A DNA stretch of 31,471 bases from BP-133 sp040756995. Lineage in GTDB: Bacteria > Actinomycetota > Acidimicrobiia > IMCC26256 > BP-133. The stretch spans positions 1 to 31,471 of the forward strand of contig JBFLYK010000071.1 in assembly GCA_040756995.1 (NCBI GenBank), given 5' to 3'. The notes beneath the pieces were generated by a model, which was not told the DNA's origin, searched no databases, and saw only the letters and a list, made by a program, of their open reading frames with translations. Shown one piece after another: positions 24,123-31,471 of the stretch. Every line of letters begins with the position of its first letter. Positions within the stretch are counted from its first letter, which is position 1. The position numbers and the translations under genes are program-made.

Positions 24123-24158
24123 ATGAAACCACGCCCTCAAATCAAGGAGGAACCTTGA
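24123..24158 (+). other. Possible 11-codon leader peptide overlapping the TTG start of the next gene
   Basis: ATG 24123 opens MKPRPQIKEEP and its TGA (24156-24158) overlaps the TTG start (24155) as TTGA. The ribosome binding site of the next gene (AAGGAGG) lies inside it. A GGAG sits only 2 nt ahead of this ATG, so it may not be translated; coupling is a possibility only. Confidence 0.2.
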
Positions 24159-24784
24159 GCGACCCGGCGAGTTCAACGGAGGTCGAGCCGTTCTCCGGCA
24201 CACGCCGCTTCCGACGAACCGCTCGTATGTGCGTTCGAGACGGTGCATTGGTCGCGACCGATCGGCGGGGTCGCACTTTTTCCTTTCCCATGGACGGAAC
24301 ACCGCAGGCCCCGGCGCGCTTCGTTGTGACGTTCGCGTCCGAGGAGCGCGATGGGCATGGCCGATTTGCTTACCTCGACGGAAGCGGCCAAGCCATCATC
24401 CGTGGACTGAATCATGAGTGGAATCACTTCGAGCAGATGGAGTTCAACGACGCCGCCGGCATCGCGGAAGGCCTGGCCAATCCGCCGCTCCCCCCCTTAC
24501 GCCATGACGGCTGCGCCATTGAAGACGTCAAATGGGCGGACGTGAAGTACCTGTACATCGCCGCCGTGCTCGGTGGCGCCATCGCCTTCGCGCTCGCTTC
24601 GGACGTCATCCCGACCTGGTTGGGATGGTCAGTGTTGGCTCCCATCCTGGTTCTTGTTGTAGCGGTCCTCCTCTCCGGAGTCACGGCAACGCCCCGAGAC
24701 TTTGAGGAGTTTCGACGACGGACGGCAGAGGAGCTCGATCGCGCCGCGGCCCCGCCACGGCGGGCGAAGCGGAAGCGCCAATAA
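24155..24784 (+). CDS. Two-TM membrane protein, tandem paralog A (immunity-like position)
   Basis: I chose TTG 24155 because AAGGAGG lies 5 nt upstream and the sequence aligns with its neighbour from residue 3. The 209-residue protein has a soluble N-terminal domain (15-120: FSGTRRFRRTARMCVRDGALVATDRRG, FASEERDGHGRFAYLDGSGQA, NHEWNHFEQMEFNDAAGIAEGLA), two TM helices at about 133-149 and 157-175, and a basic tail (PPRRAKRKRQ). Position directly after a T7SS effector-like gene suggests an immunity or membrane-companion role. It is not a recognised family. Confidence 0.8.
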   Translation: MSDPASSTEVEPFSGTRRFRRTARMCVRDGALVATDRRGRTFSFPMDGTPQAPARFVVTFASEERDGHGRFAYLDGSGQAIIRGLNHEWNHFEQMEFNDAAGIAEGLANPPLPPLRHDGCAIEDVKWADVKYLYIAAVLGGAIAFALASDVIPTWLGWSVLAPILVLVVAVLLSGVTATPRDFEEFRRRTAEELDRAAAPPRRAKRKRQ

Positions 24785-24816
24785 CATCCGCCAATGTTCT
24801 CCAGACTGGAGAAGTC

Positions 24817-25452
24817 TTGACGACGCCGGCGAATCCAACGGTGGTCAGGCCCGTCTCCGGTAGCCGCCGCTTTCGACGCAATGCCCGCCTCGCCGTCGAA
24901 GACGGTGCTCTGGTGGCCACCGACCGGCGGGGCAAGGCGTATCGATTTCCGTTCGACGGCACGCAACGTGCCCCGGCCCGTTTTGTCGAAACCTTCGCGT
25001 CCGAGGAAAGCGACGGTGAAGGTCGGTTTGCCTATCTTGACGGCAGCAGCCAAGCCATCGTGATCGGACTGAACGGGGATTGGAACCATTACGAGCAGAC
25101 AGACTTCAACCAGGCAGCTGGTATCCCCGAAGGACTCGCGACTTCGCCACTCCCGGCGCTCCGTGCCGACGGTTGCCGCATTCGGGATGTGCGATGGGCG
25201 CAGGTGAAGCACCTCGCCATCGTGGCAGTAATCGGGGGAGCTGTGGCCTTCGGACTGAGCTCGGACATACTGCCCACATGGTTGGGCTGGTCCCTCTTGG
25301 CCCCTATCCTTCTCTATGTGGTCGCCGCGCTCTCCACCGGAATCACCGCAAGTCCTCGGGATCTCGACGACCTCGAGAAGCGAGTCTCAGAAGAACTCGG
25401 ACGCTCAGATCCTCCTCGGCGTCGGCGGTCCAACAGGCGACCGGACGGATGA
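24817..25452 (+). CDS. Two-TM membrane protein, tandem paralog B
   Basis: TTG 24817 is preceded by GGAG with 5-nt spacing. The 211-residue protein matches paralog A along its whole length: GSRRFRRNARLAVEDGALVATDRRG, FASEESDGEGRFAYLDGSSQAI, DWNHYEQTDFNQAAGIPEGLA, TM helices at about 133-149 and 157-175, and a basic tail (RRRRSNRRPDG). A and B differ at perhaps a third of positions, so the duplication is not recent. The 32-bp gap between them suggests one transcript. Function unknown; immunity-array expansion is one reading. Confidence 0.8.
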   Translation: MTTPANPTVVRPVSGSRRFRRNARLAVEDGALVATDRRGKAYRFPFDGTQRAPARFVETFASEESDGEGRFAYLDGSSQAIVIGLNGDWNHYEQTDFNQAAGIPEGLATSPLPALRADGCRIRDVRWAQVKHLAIVAVIGGAVAFGLSSDILPTWLGWSLLAPILLYVVAALSTGITASPRDLDDLEKRVSEELGRSDPPRRRRSNRRPDG

Positions 25453-25603
25453 ACCTCGGTGGCGACCAACGGTCCGTCAGCTCGTTGACGGCTCCGCCGG
25501 TGAGAGGAAAGGCGACTGGTCCAGCGAGTCCAACGGTCATCAAAAGTTCGACCGGGCCGGGTATCCCTGATGTCGCACAACGACGACCAAAGCGGAAGCT
25601 TCG

Positions 25604-26206
25604 ATGAGCGACGCGCCTGATCAAGCAGTTCAGCTCTCGGTGGTCACCCCAGCCACCTGGATCACCTTGGATCTCGATCCTGCGACGCGGAATGACAGCA
25701 TCGCCCGTGTGGTGCAGCAGCGCATCGGTTCTGGTCCGAACGAGGAAAGCCGCCGAATTGAGCTGAGGGCGGCGTTTGAGCGTGTCATGGCTGAGGCAGA
25801 GGGGCAGGACGCGGTACACGCTGCCCTACTCAGCGACGTGATCGAAGGTGTTCCTGTGGCGGCCTCGCTGATTGTCTCGTTACGCGAGGGGCAGAGCGCT
25901 TCTGCGTCGGCAGGACTCAATCCCGCCGTTGTGGCTCAAGGATTACGGCAGGCGCTGGACGGGAAGGGGGCGGCCGAAGTCCGGGAGCTTCCCCTAGGCC
26001 CAGCGGTGCAGGTGCGTCAACGTGTGCTGGCCCAAGTTCCAGTCGGTGAAGGCCCCACTGCGGAGGTAGAGACGGTTCAGTGGTTCGTCCCTCTTCCGGA
26101 CGGGCGACACCTGGCGCTATTGAGCTTCTCGACGCCCAATGTGGGCCTGGCCGAGCCTTTCGGAAAGCTGTTCGATGCAATCGCGGCCACGCTGTCATGG
26201 TCATGA
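25604..26206 (+). CDS. Cytosolic protein of unknown function in the T7SS module (paralog pair, first member)
   Basis: This 200-residue protein starts at ATG 25604 (GGAAG upstream), 151 bp after paralog B; I see nothing specific in that gap. There is no signal peptide or TM. Features: N-terminal TPATWITLDLDPATRNDSI, a helical acidic middle, then RELPLGPAVQVRQRVL and a terminal beta pattern VQWFVPLPDGRHLALLSFSTPNV. The TPATW...LDPA block and the PLGPAV...R block recur in the next protein, marking them as distant paralogs. The fold may be chaperone-like for T7SS substrates (EspG-like role by position), but sequence does not show that. Confidence 0.75.
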   Translation: MSDAPDQAVQLSVVTPATWITLDLDPATRNDSIARVVQQRIGSGPNEESRRIELRAAFERVMAEAEGQDAVHAALLSDVIEGVPVAASLIVSLREGQSASASAGLNPAVVAQGLRQALDGKGAAEVRELPLGPAVQVRQRVLAQVPVGEGPTAEVETVQWFVPLPDGRHLALLSFSTPNVGLAEPFGKLFDAIAATLSWS

Positions 26207-26793
26207 CACCCGAGCTCGACATCTCTCTACCCGATACCTGGTTCGCCATCGATCCCGATCGTTCGACTCGGAGGGCCTCACTCGAGGCCGACGTGGACGA
26301 GTGGACCGAGGGGCATCCGGTGTTGACAGCGCTTCGGGAAGAACTTCTTCAGGTGCTCTGGGAATTCGCCGAGGAGGCGGACGCGCTCGACGCCCTGTTC
26401 GCCGCCATGTATTGGGAGCCGGGCGAGCATGGCCCCACCGCAGCCAACTTGATGGTGCTCAAGGGTGAGCGGAACGCGACAGATGTTCAGACCGAGATCA
26501 ACACACTGATGGAAGTTCTGGCGCGACCGCAGATTGGGGACCAAAGTTCGCGGGAAGTTTCAAGGATCGATCTCCCGATTGGCCCTGCGGTACGGCTTCG
26601 CGGGCTGGGTAAGGCCGGCCACGAACCCGGTGAACCGGCACTCGTCATCGACGTTGCGCAGATCTGGATTCCCGTTGAACATGAGCTCGGCATGGTCGTC
26701 GTCACCGGTACGACGCCGTGCCTCGACGTTGGAGACGATGTCGCCGAAGTGGTCGACACCGTGGCCACCACCGTGCGCTACGTCACTGCGTAA
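26203..26793 (+). CDS. Cytosolic protein of unknown function in the T7SS module (paralog pair, second member)
   Basis: I chose ATG 26203 because it overlaps the previous stop (ATGA); upstream in-frame starts would lie inside the previous gene. The 196-residue protein has no TM. It shares LPDTWFAIDPDRSTRRASL, LPIGPAVRLRGLG and IWIPVEHELGMVVVTGTTP with its neighbour. The middle is acidic and helical (WTEGHPVLTALREELLQVLWEFAEEADALDALFAA). It is the last gene of the plus-strand T7SS run; the convergent membrane-protein gene ends 103 bp away and I see no strong terminator between them. Confidence 0.75.
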   Translation: MTPELDISLPDTWFAIDPDRSTRRASLEADVDEWTEGHPVLTALREELLQVLWEFAEEADALDALFAAMYWEPGEHGPTAANLMVLKGERNATDVQTEINTLMEVLARPQIGDQSSREVSRIDLPIGPAVRLRGLGKAGHEPGEPALVIDVAQIWIPVEHELGMVVVTGTTPCLDVGDDVAEVVDTVATTVRYVTA

Positions 26794-26895
26794 GGGGCTT
26801 CGAGCAAGGGGCGGGCCCAACAGGAACAGGGCATTTCGGCGACGTCGGCAACTTCGGCTGCCTCCCTGCGACGCGTGACCATCACCCTGCGCTTG

Positions 26896-28296
26896 CTATG
26901 TGACGAACCAGACCAAGACACCCACGACGACGGTCGCCGCAGCGGTACAGGCGAAGGCCCGGCCGAGGAAGTCGGACACGCTGCCCCGGAGCTGAAAGAG
27001 CAGGACCGGTACACCCCAGAGCGTCCAGGCGGCGAGAAGCAGGAAAAGCCCGAAGATGATTGTCGCCCCGGCCCGGGACAGCAATGTGTCGGGTACCGCA
27101 TCCTCGGATCGGTAGCGGACCCTCACAACGTCACCCGGGTCGGCTTCCAGTCCGAAGGTATGGAGCCAGGCTTGGCCCGGTATCGGTTCGCCTCGGGAAT
27201 CGCGCAGCGATATCTCACAGCGTCGAGTCCGGAATCCGGAGCAGTCCCCTCCTACGGTCGCTTCTCCGATCTCGCCGACGATCGCCGCTCCCCCTGACTC
27301 CTGGAAGAGTGCCCAGCTGACGCCGGCGCTGCCGGCAGAGGCCAACAGGAGAAGTGCCGTGAGGACGAGCCGTTCGCGGAGGGACAGATCCGTGGATTGT
27401 CTCGCTCGTTCTTGGGAGGAGGCGGACGCCGACCCTGTGACTTGCCCTTGGCCCCGCCGTCGGCGTTGACGGCTGCGGCGTTCCTCTTGTCGCCGTCTGC
27501 GCTCCCGCGCTGGAGCCTGGAGTCCCATGACGAGCCAGATGCCGCCGACGAGGAGGACCGAAAGGACCGTCACTGCCAGGAACCAAGCCGCCCGAGACGA
27601 TGCGCCAGCCCGGGAGACGGCCCCGATGCTCACTGCGACTCCGGCGAGCAGGGAGATGAAGAGACGATCCCTCGCGAAACGTGCGTCTTCCCGGGCGTCG
27701 ATTTGGTCGGCGGTCAGGCCGGCGAGCACGTCTCTGCGCCGAGCCACACGGTACCGCTCCCGCCAGCGTTCCATCCGATCGCTGGGGTCGAGCACCGGGA
27801 CGAAGGGCAACGGTTCCTCGGTCGTCGCCAGCCGGTCGAGGACCCGACGCATGAGGTCGATGGTCTCTTCAAGCGGAGGCGACCACGCCGCTCTCCGGCT
27901 GCAGGGTTCGACGCCGGCGACCCATCGGGCGCCCAGCCGGGCGACGATCCCGCCCGTCTTGGTCACGTAGGCGGCATCCCCGACTCCGTCCAACTCCCGA
28001 AGGACCTTCTCTCGCGGAAACCACTCCGGGTCATCGACGGACTCGTCGGTCAGTTTGGGCCGGGCGATGACGACCTTCACGCACGCCTGCTGTGGTGTCG
28101 CCAGGCGGAATCTCACCTCAGTACGGCGCACATTGGAGGTAATCGAGGAACCGGAGACGGGATGGCCGTAGGCGGCGAAGACGTCGGCGTTGGTGACGGC
28201 CGCACCGAAGCCTTCGCTTGGCCGGAGCCACCCCGTCGCGCGCTCAAGAAGACCCACACCCCAGTCTGACGCGCCGCGGGAGGCGGAGGCCGCCAT
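26896..28296 (-). CDS. Five-TM membrane protein with DUF3558-like N-terminal domain
   Basis: This 466-residue protein has no signal peptide. The N-terminal 160 residues (VTNADVFAAYGHPV, ACVKVVIA, LDGVGDAAYV, GARWVAGV, LMRRVLDRLA) resemble the DUF3558 fold, usually found on lipoproteins but here apparently cytosolic. TM helices lie at about 211-229, 237-258, 308-331, 408-435 and 446-465. An Arg-rich stretch (264-281) after TM2 supports an inside loop. The loop 332-407, with C352 and C360, is then outside. The start at ATG 28296 has only a weak ribosome binding site. Function is unknown; the ATG lies about 100 bp from the divergent LAxTG gene, so they may share a promoter region. Confidence 0.75.
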   Translation of the reverse strand: MAASASRGASDWGVGLLERATGWLRPSEGFGAAVTNADVFAAYGHPVSGSSITSNVRRTEVRFRLATPQQACVKVVIARPKLTDESVDDPEWFPREKVLRELDGVGDAAYVTKTGGIVARLGARWVAGVEPCSRRAAWSPPLEETIDLMRRVLDRLATTEEPLPFVPVLDPSDRMERWRERYRVARRRDVLAGLTADQIDAREDARFARDRLFISLLAGVAVSIGAVSRAGASSRAAWFLAVTVLSVLLVGGIWLVMGLQAPARERRRRQEERRSRQRRRRGQGQVTGSASASSQERARQSTDLSLRERLVLTALLLLASAGSAGVSWALFQESGGAAIVGEIGEATVGGDCSGFRTRRCEISLRDSRGEPIPGQAWLHTFGLEADPGDVVRVRYRSEDAVPDTLLSRAGATIIFGLFLLLAAWTLWGVPVLLFQLRGSVSDFLGRAFACTAAATVVVGVLVWFVT

Positions 28297-28347
28297 CTTT
28301 TGCTCTCACGGTTTCGGGCCGCCTTACAGAGGAGCTGTTCGGGGCTG

Positions 28348-28376
28348 TTGCGACGTCGTCCAGAGAGGCCAATATG
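28348..28376 (+). promoter_or_regulatory. Putative promoter of the LAxTG surface-protein gene
   Basis: TTGCGA (28348-28353) and AATATG (28371-28376) are separated by 17 bp, about 22 nt before the ATG and partly overlapping the leader. The -10 is imperfect (CAATAT with 16-bp spacing is an alternative). Confidence 0.35.
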
Positions 28377-28397
28377 GTGCCCGGACAGGGAGGGAAC

Positions 28398-30404
28398 ATG
28401 AAGCGCTTCGCCGTTGCACTCGCCTCCGCACTCGTCGGGTTGATGGTCGGCTCCTCAGTGGCGGCCGGGTTGAGTGCCCAGCCGGCCGGAGAGGCGCCCG
28501 GAGTCGGCGCTGGTCAGGGCGTCACCGACCTGCTCCCACCGACGGTCGTGCCGGTTCCGACGCCTGCGCCGGGCGCCGAGCTGCCCGGGAACGTTGGGCC
28601 GGTGCTCGATGGTGTGCTCCGGCCGTTGGGGCTGGCGCCGCGGCCGGAGCGGGCGCAGTCGGGGCCACCGGCGGCCGACACGGCGGTAAAGGACCGGCGA
28701 GATTTTGTTGAACCGCTGTTGAAGAAGAATCCCGGCAGTCCCTTTCCTGGGCTCGCTCCGTCGGCTCACGCGGCCTACGGAACCGGGACGGCGTATACCA
28801 CCGATCCCGACCTGAGCGGTCAGGGCATCGACACCGAGATCGAGCTGGCCTTCTCCGCCGCGGCCTACGGATCGGCGCCGCAGGCAGCTCGGGTCGACGA
28901 GCTGCAGCGAGCGGTAGCGCCGGCGTTGGCCGCCGCCCACGGTTTTGCCCAGGGAAGCGCGGCGGAGATCGGAAGCGGCGAAGACCGCCTCGTCATCGAC
29001 GACAACTCCCAGGCTCAGGCGCCGCCCACCGGTGACGTGGTGACCAAAGAACTGACCGACGTCAACCTCAATCCCGTCGCCAACGTCGACCTGCTGGAGA
29101 GCCGGGCCTCGGCGCGGTCCGCCACCAACGGCTGCGTCGTCGGCTCCGACCTCGCCTCAGGGCGGGGAACGGCCACCCGGACCGACTTCGTGAACGAGGA
29201 GAACAGCGACCGGCGCGAGAGGCCGATCCTCTCCCTCAGCGACGACGAACCGCCGCGGGCCGCGACGCAGTCCTGGTCTCGGACCGCCATCGTTCCGGCC
29301 GCCAACGGCCGGTTCGGTCTCGTCTCGGAGACCCGCCAGACGATCGCACCCATCACGCTGTTCAAGGGCCGGCCGCAGGAGATGACCATCGAGATCGGCG
29401 GCGAATGGATTCTGCGGGCCGTCGCTGACGGCACCAGGGGGTTCATCAGCTACGGGCCGGAGGTGGACCCTGAAACGCCGATCCTGCGCATCACGCGGGT
29501 GAACGGGAACGACGTCGGCCTCACCCTTCAGGAGTTGCAGAGCGAGAAGGGAACGGACCTCGGCATTCCTGGGGTCGAGGAGTTCATCATCGGCGAGGAT
29601 CCCCGGGCCATCGGCGGCAACGCCGATACCCAGCCAACCGCCAGCGGCACACTGGCGGCGGCGGCAGTGGACATCCTGCGGGCCCGCATCCCCGACGACG
29701 AGCAGCCCGACGGTGTGCTCGACCTGCGGGTCGGGCACATGGAGGTGGCGGCCGCCGTTCCGGCGGGCGGCATCCTGTGCCCGGGCATCGGCATGACCAA
29801 GCAATCGAGCCGGGCCACAGTCGCCCCAGGGGAGCGGTTCACCTGGACCATCACCGTCGTCAACCCCAACGACTGCCTCCTCGACAACGTGAAGGTCGTT
29901 GACACGGTGACTGCGGACCCCGGCGTGCGATACCGGACCCTGTCGGCTTCGCCGAACGGGGTGATCGACGGCACGACGGTGACGTTCGAGGGCGTCGGCC
30001 CCCTCCGGATCGGCCAGTCCCGAACGTTCCGCATCGACGTCGAGGTCGAGCAGGCATCGCTTCCGGGCACCTTCAGCGACGAGGCAGTCGCCACCGGGCA
30101 ATGTGGCGCCACCCCGCTCCGCGGTCAGGCGGGTGCGGGCACTGGCACAGGGCCAGCCCCCTCCGTTCCCCGAGAGGGGCGGATCACCCTCAATGGACCG
30201 GAAGTGACTCCGGCGGCGAGGGTGGCCTCCGGCGCCGTGCCCACCCAGGTTGCCGGCGGATACAACCTGCTGCGACCGGCGCCCGCGGAGGACGTCCGGT
30301 CCCCGGCGGCCCTGGCCGCCACGGGCGGACGGGCCCGGTTCCTGCCGGGCCTCGTCCTGCTAACCGCCGGCGTGGTTTTCCGGCGCCTCAGACGGCGGCT
30401 CTGA
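28398..30404 (+). CDS. Secreted, LAxTG-anchored surface protein with DUF11-like domain
   Basis: I chose ATG 28398 because GGGAGGGA sits 4-5 nt upstream and a signal peptide follows (MKRFAVALASALVGLMVGSSVAAG). The protein has 668 residues. After a Pro/Gly-rich segment and a large unrecognised central region comes a DUF11-like Ig module at about 463-565 (GMTKQSSRATVAPGERFTW, NPNDCLLDNVKVVDTV, GQSRTFRIDVEVE). The C-terminus is a textbook class E sortase signal: LAATG (639-643), a hydrophobic segment (FLPGLVLLTAGVVF) and the basic tail RRLRRRL. It is therefore predicted to be cut after Thr and linked to peptidoglycan. No sortase gene is in the window. Confidence 0.9.
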   Translation: MKRFAVALASALVGLMVGSSVAAGLSAQPAGEAPGVGAGQGVTDLLPPTVVPVPTPAPGAELPGNVGPVLDGVLRPLGLAPRPERAQSGPPAADTAVKDRRDFVEPLLKKNPGSPFPGLAPSAHAAYGTGTAYTTDPDLSGQGIDTEIELAFSAAAYGSAPQAARVDELQRAVAPALAAAHGFAQGSAAEIGSGEDRLVIDDNSQAQAPPTGDVVTKELTDVNLNPVANVDLLESRASARSATNGCVVGSDLASGRGTATRTDFVNEENSDRRERPILSLSDDEPPRAATQSWSRTAIVPAANGRFGLVSETRQTIAPITLFKGRPQEMTIEIGGEWILRAVADGTRGFISYGPEVDPETPILRITRVNGNDVGLTLQELQSEKGTDLGIPGVEEFIIGEDPRAIGGNADTQPTASGTLAAAAVDILRARIPDDEQPDGVLDLRVGHMEVAAAVPAGGILCPGIGMTKQSSRATVAPGERFTWTITVVNPNDCLLDNVKVVDTVTADPGVRYRTLSASPNGVIDGTTVTFEGVGPLRIGQSRTFRIDVEVEQASLPGTFSDEAVATGQCGATPLRGQAGAGTGTGPAPSVPREGRITLNGPEVTPAARVASGAVPTQVAGGYNLLRPAPAEDVRSPAALAATGGRARFLPGLVLLTAGVVFRRLRRRL

Positions 30405-30431
30405 GGCTCCGCTGGACCGGCTGATCGTGGG

Positions 30432-31001
30432 CTAGGACGGCGGAGGAGTCGGCGTCGTCTCGGGCGGGCTCGTCGGCGGGGTGGTCTCGGTGGTCGGGGC
30501 CGGCGGAGGAGTGGTGTTCACGGACGGGCACGTTGGACTGGCCAACACCCTCCACGTGGAAGCGGGCTTCACGGCGTTCACTCTGTGAGTCTGTTCCGCT
30601 GTGCCGTCGACCTCGACAATCACCGTTTCTGAGCCGAGCGGCCCCTTGCCTTGGCTCATCTTGGTGACGACGACTCCTTCGGCGATTGGGCCGGTGGCGC
30701 TGTCGCAAATGCTGACGGTCGCGCCTTCCCTGACACGGGATTCGACAGCAACGCCCTTCTTCAATTCCACAATGCCGCGGAATCCGTCGGCGGACTTGCT
30801 GCCGCCGTCGTCGCCACCTCCGGCCAGGAGGACCACGGCGAGCAGCACGACGGCGACAGCCGCGACAGCGCCGCCGATGATCAGCATCTGACGGTTGGGG
30901 CCACCTCCCTTGCCCTTGGCGGGCGGCGCCGCGCCCTCATCGAGCAGGTCGCGTAGACCTCCGACCCGGAATTCCGTCGTGCCGTCCTCGGGATTGGACA
31001 T
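30432..31001 (-). CDS. Single-TM membrane protein with Pro/Thr-rich extracellular tail
   Basis: I chose ATG 31001 (MSNPEDGTTEFRVGG), where conserved-looking sequence starts; GGGAGGG lies about 11 nt upstream. The protein has 189 residues: a cytosolic N-terminus (1-38), a TM helix at about 39-61 (MLIIGGAVAAVAVVLLAVVLLAG), an extracellular beta-rich domain (75-158) with C99 and C158 that could form a disulfide, and a Pro/Thr-rich tail (161-189). The function is not recognised. It converges on the LAxTG gene with a 27-bp gap. Confidence 0.75.
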   Translation of the reverse strand: MSNPEDGTTEFRVGGLRDLLDEGAAPPAKGKGGGPNRQMLIIGGAVAAVAVVLLAVVLLAGGGDDGGSKSADGFRGIVELKKGVAVESRVREGATVSICDSATGPIAEGVVVTKMSQGKGPLGSETVIVEVDGTAEQTHRVNAVKPASTWRVLASPTCPSVNTTPPPAPTTETTPPTSPPETTPTPPPS

Positions 31002-31178
31002 TGCTGACCGTTCCCTCCCGCTCCCGTTCGTGGCGCGTCCGCCCGCCGCCGTGTCCTGGGATCGTATCCACGTCACGTATGGCCGGGCGCGAACCACGGC
31101 TGGAGCCGCAACTATCCGAAGCTCACGCCTTCTGGTCGCGGAGCTGTGCCGATGCCCGGGCCCGATCGGGACTGGTCG

Positions 31179-31471
31179 TCAGTAGCGGCAGTAATAGCGG
31201 TCGCATTCCCGGTAGTAGCGCCGGTAGCGGCAGTCGCGGTAGCGGTCGTAGTAGCGGTAGCGGCCATACGGGTCGTAGTAACAGTCGTCGTAGTAGTCGT
31301 CCCCGTAATAATCGCCGTAGTAGTCGTAGTAACCCGGGTACCCGTAGTAGTAGCCGTGCCGGTAGTAGCGGTCGTCGTCCCGGTCACGGTGGCGGCGGTG
31401 GCCGTGGTGGTCCCGGTGCCTGTCCCTGTCCCGGCCCCGGTACCGGTCGCTGTCGTGGTCCCGACGGCCGC
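31179..31471 (-). CDS. Arg/Tyr/Asp-rich low-complexity protein, 3' part (start beyond right edge)
   Basis: The minus-strand frame ending at TGA 31181-31179 is open to the window edge (96 codons). Residues are almost only Arg, Tyr, Asp, His and Gly: a His/Arg/Asp-rich part (DRDRHRDHHGHRRHRD) followed by a Tyr-rich part with many YY pairs (HGYYYGYPGYYDYYGDYYG), then Arg/Tyr with four Cys (DCYYDP, RDCRYR, RECDRYYCRY). The composition is like RGG/YG-type disordered tails. The shifted frame on the same strand encodes a Thr-rich product and is a shadow: coding in this frame is supported by constant Tyr TAC, Arg CGx and Asp GAC codon patterns. The start and any N-terminal domain lie outside the window. 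Confidence 0.6.
   Translation of the reverse strand, partial: GRRDHDSDRYRGRDRDRHRDHHGHRRHRDRDDDRYYRHGYYYGYPGYYDYYGDYYGDDYYDDCYYDPYGRYRYYDRYRDCRYRRYYRECDRYYCRY

Noticed and set aside
31112..31387. Thr-rich 91-residue frame on the minus strand
   Set aside because: It is a shifted reading of the Arg/Tyr/Asp-rich gene; the Tyr/Arg frame has consistent codon use and runs to the window edge.

Overview
This is a 31.5 kb chromosomal piece of a high-GC actinobacterium. GC-rich third codon positions, frequent GTG/TTG starts, tRNAs without an encoded CCA, WXG100/EccC-type secretion genes, an LAxTG sortase signal and a HelD-type RNA-polymerase helicase all fit Actinobacteria. The secreted GYW-repeat protein and the FHA-EccC fusion suggest class Acidimicrobiia, but that placement is inference.

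Layout, left to right. 1-824: 5' part of a secreted Lys-rich protein (minus strand), tRNA-Pro and tRNA-Gly, and a bidirectional terminator. 988-3850: a translationally coupled signalling operon (minus strand) of an OmpR-like regulator with a degenerate receiver, a two-PAS NarX/DesK-type kinase and a NarL-type regulator. 4131-7261: a metallo-beta-lactamase-fold hydrolase converging on a HelD-like helicase, the two stops sharing one CTAG. 7450-8332: DsrE2- and TusA-like sulfur-carrier proteins with a palindrome between them. 8358-8416: a perfect 24-bp inverted repeat.

8420-14121 is the most interesting block. It is a minus-strand run of a small membrane protein, a bacterial PH-domain membrane protein, a 1052-residue McrB-like AAA+ protein with a long helical N-terminus and a Cys-containing possible reader region, and a DUF2357/PD-(D/E)XK-like partner. 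It reads as a candidate two-component type IV restriction-like defence system, perhaps with membrane accessory genes. An Rrf2 regulator lies upstream.

14957-17413 encodes a secreted GYW-repeat/Ig-like protein with a Ser/Thr stalk. 17623-26793 is a type VII (ESX-like) module: a divergent WXG100 gene, an FHA-containing EccC ATPase of 1446 residues, a second WXG100-like protein, a large secreted-effector-like protein with a hydrophobic middle and a lower-GC 3' end, tandem paralogous two-TM membrane proteins, and a second pair of related cytosolic proteins. EccB, EccD, EccE and mycosin are absent from the window. 26896-31471 holds cell-envelope genes: a five-TM protein, an LAxTG-anchored DUF11 protein, a single-TM Pro/Thr-tailed protein, and the C-terminus of an Arg/Tyr/Asp-rich low-complexity protein running off the right edge.
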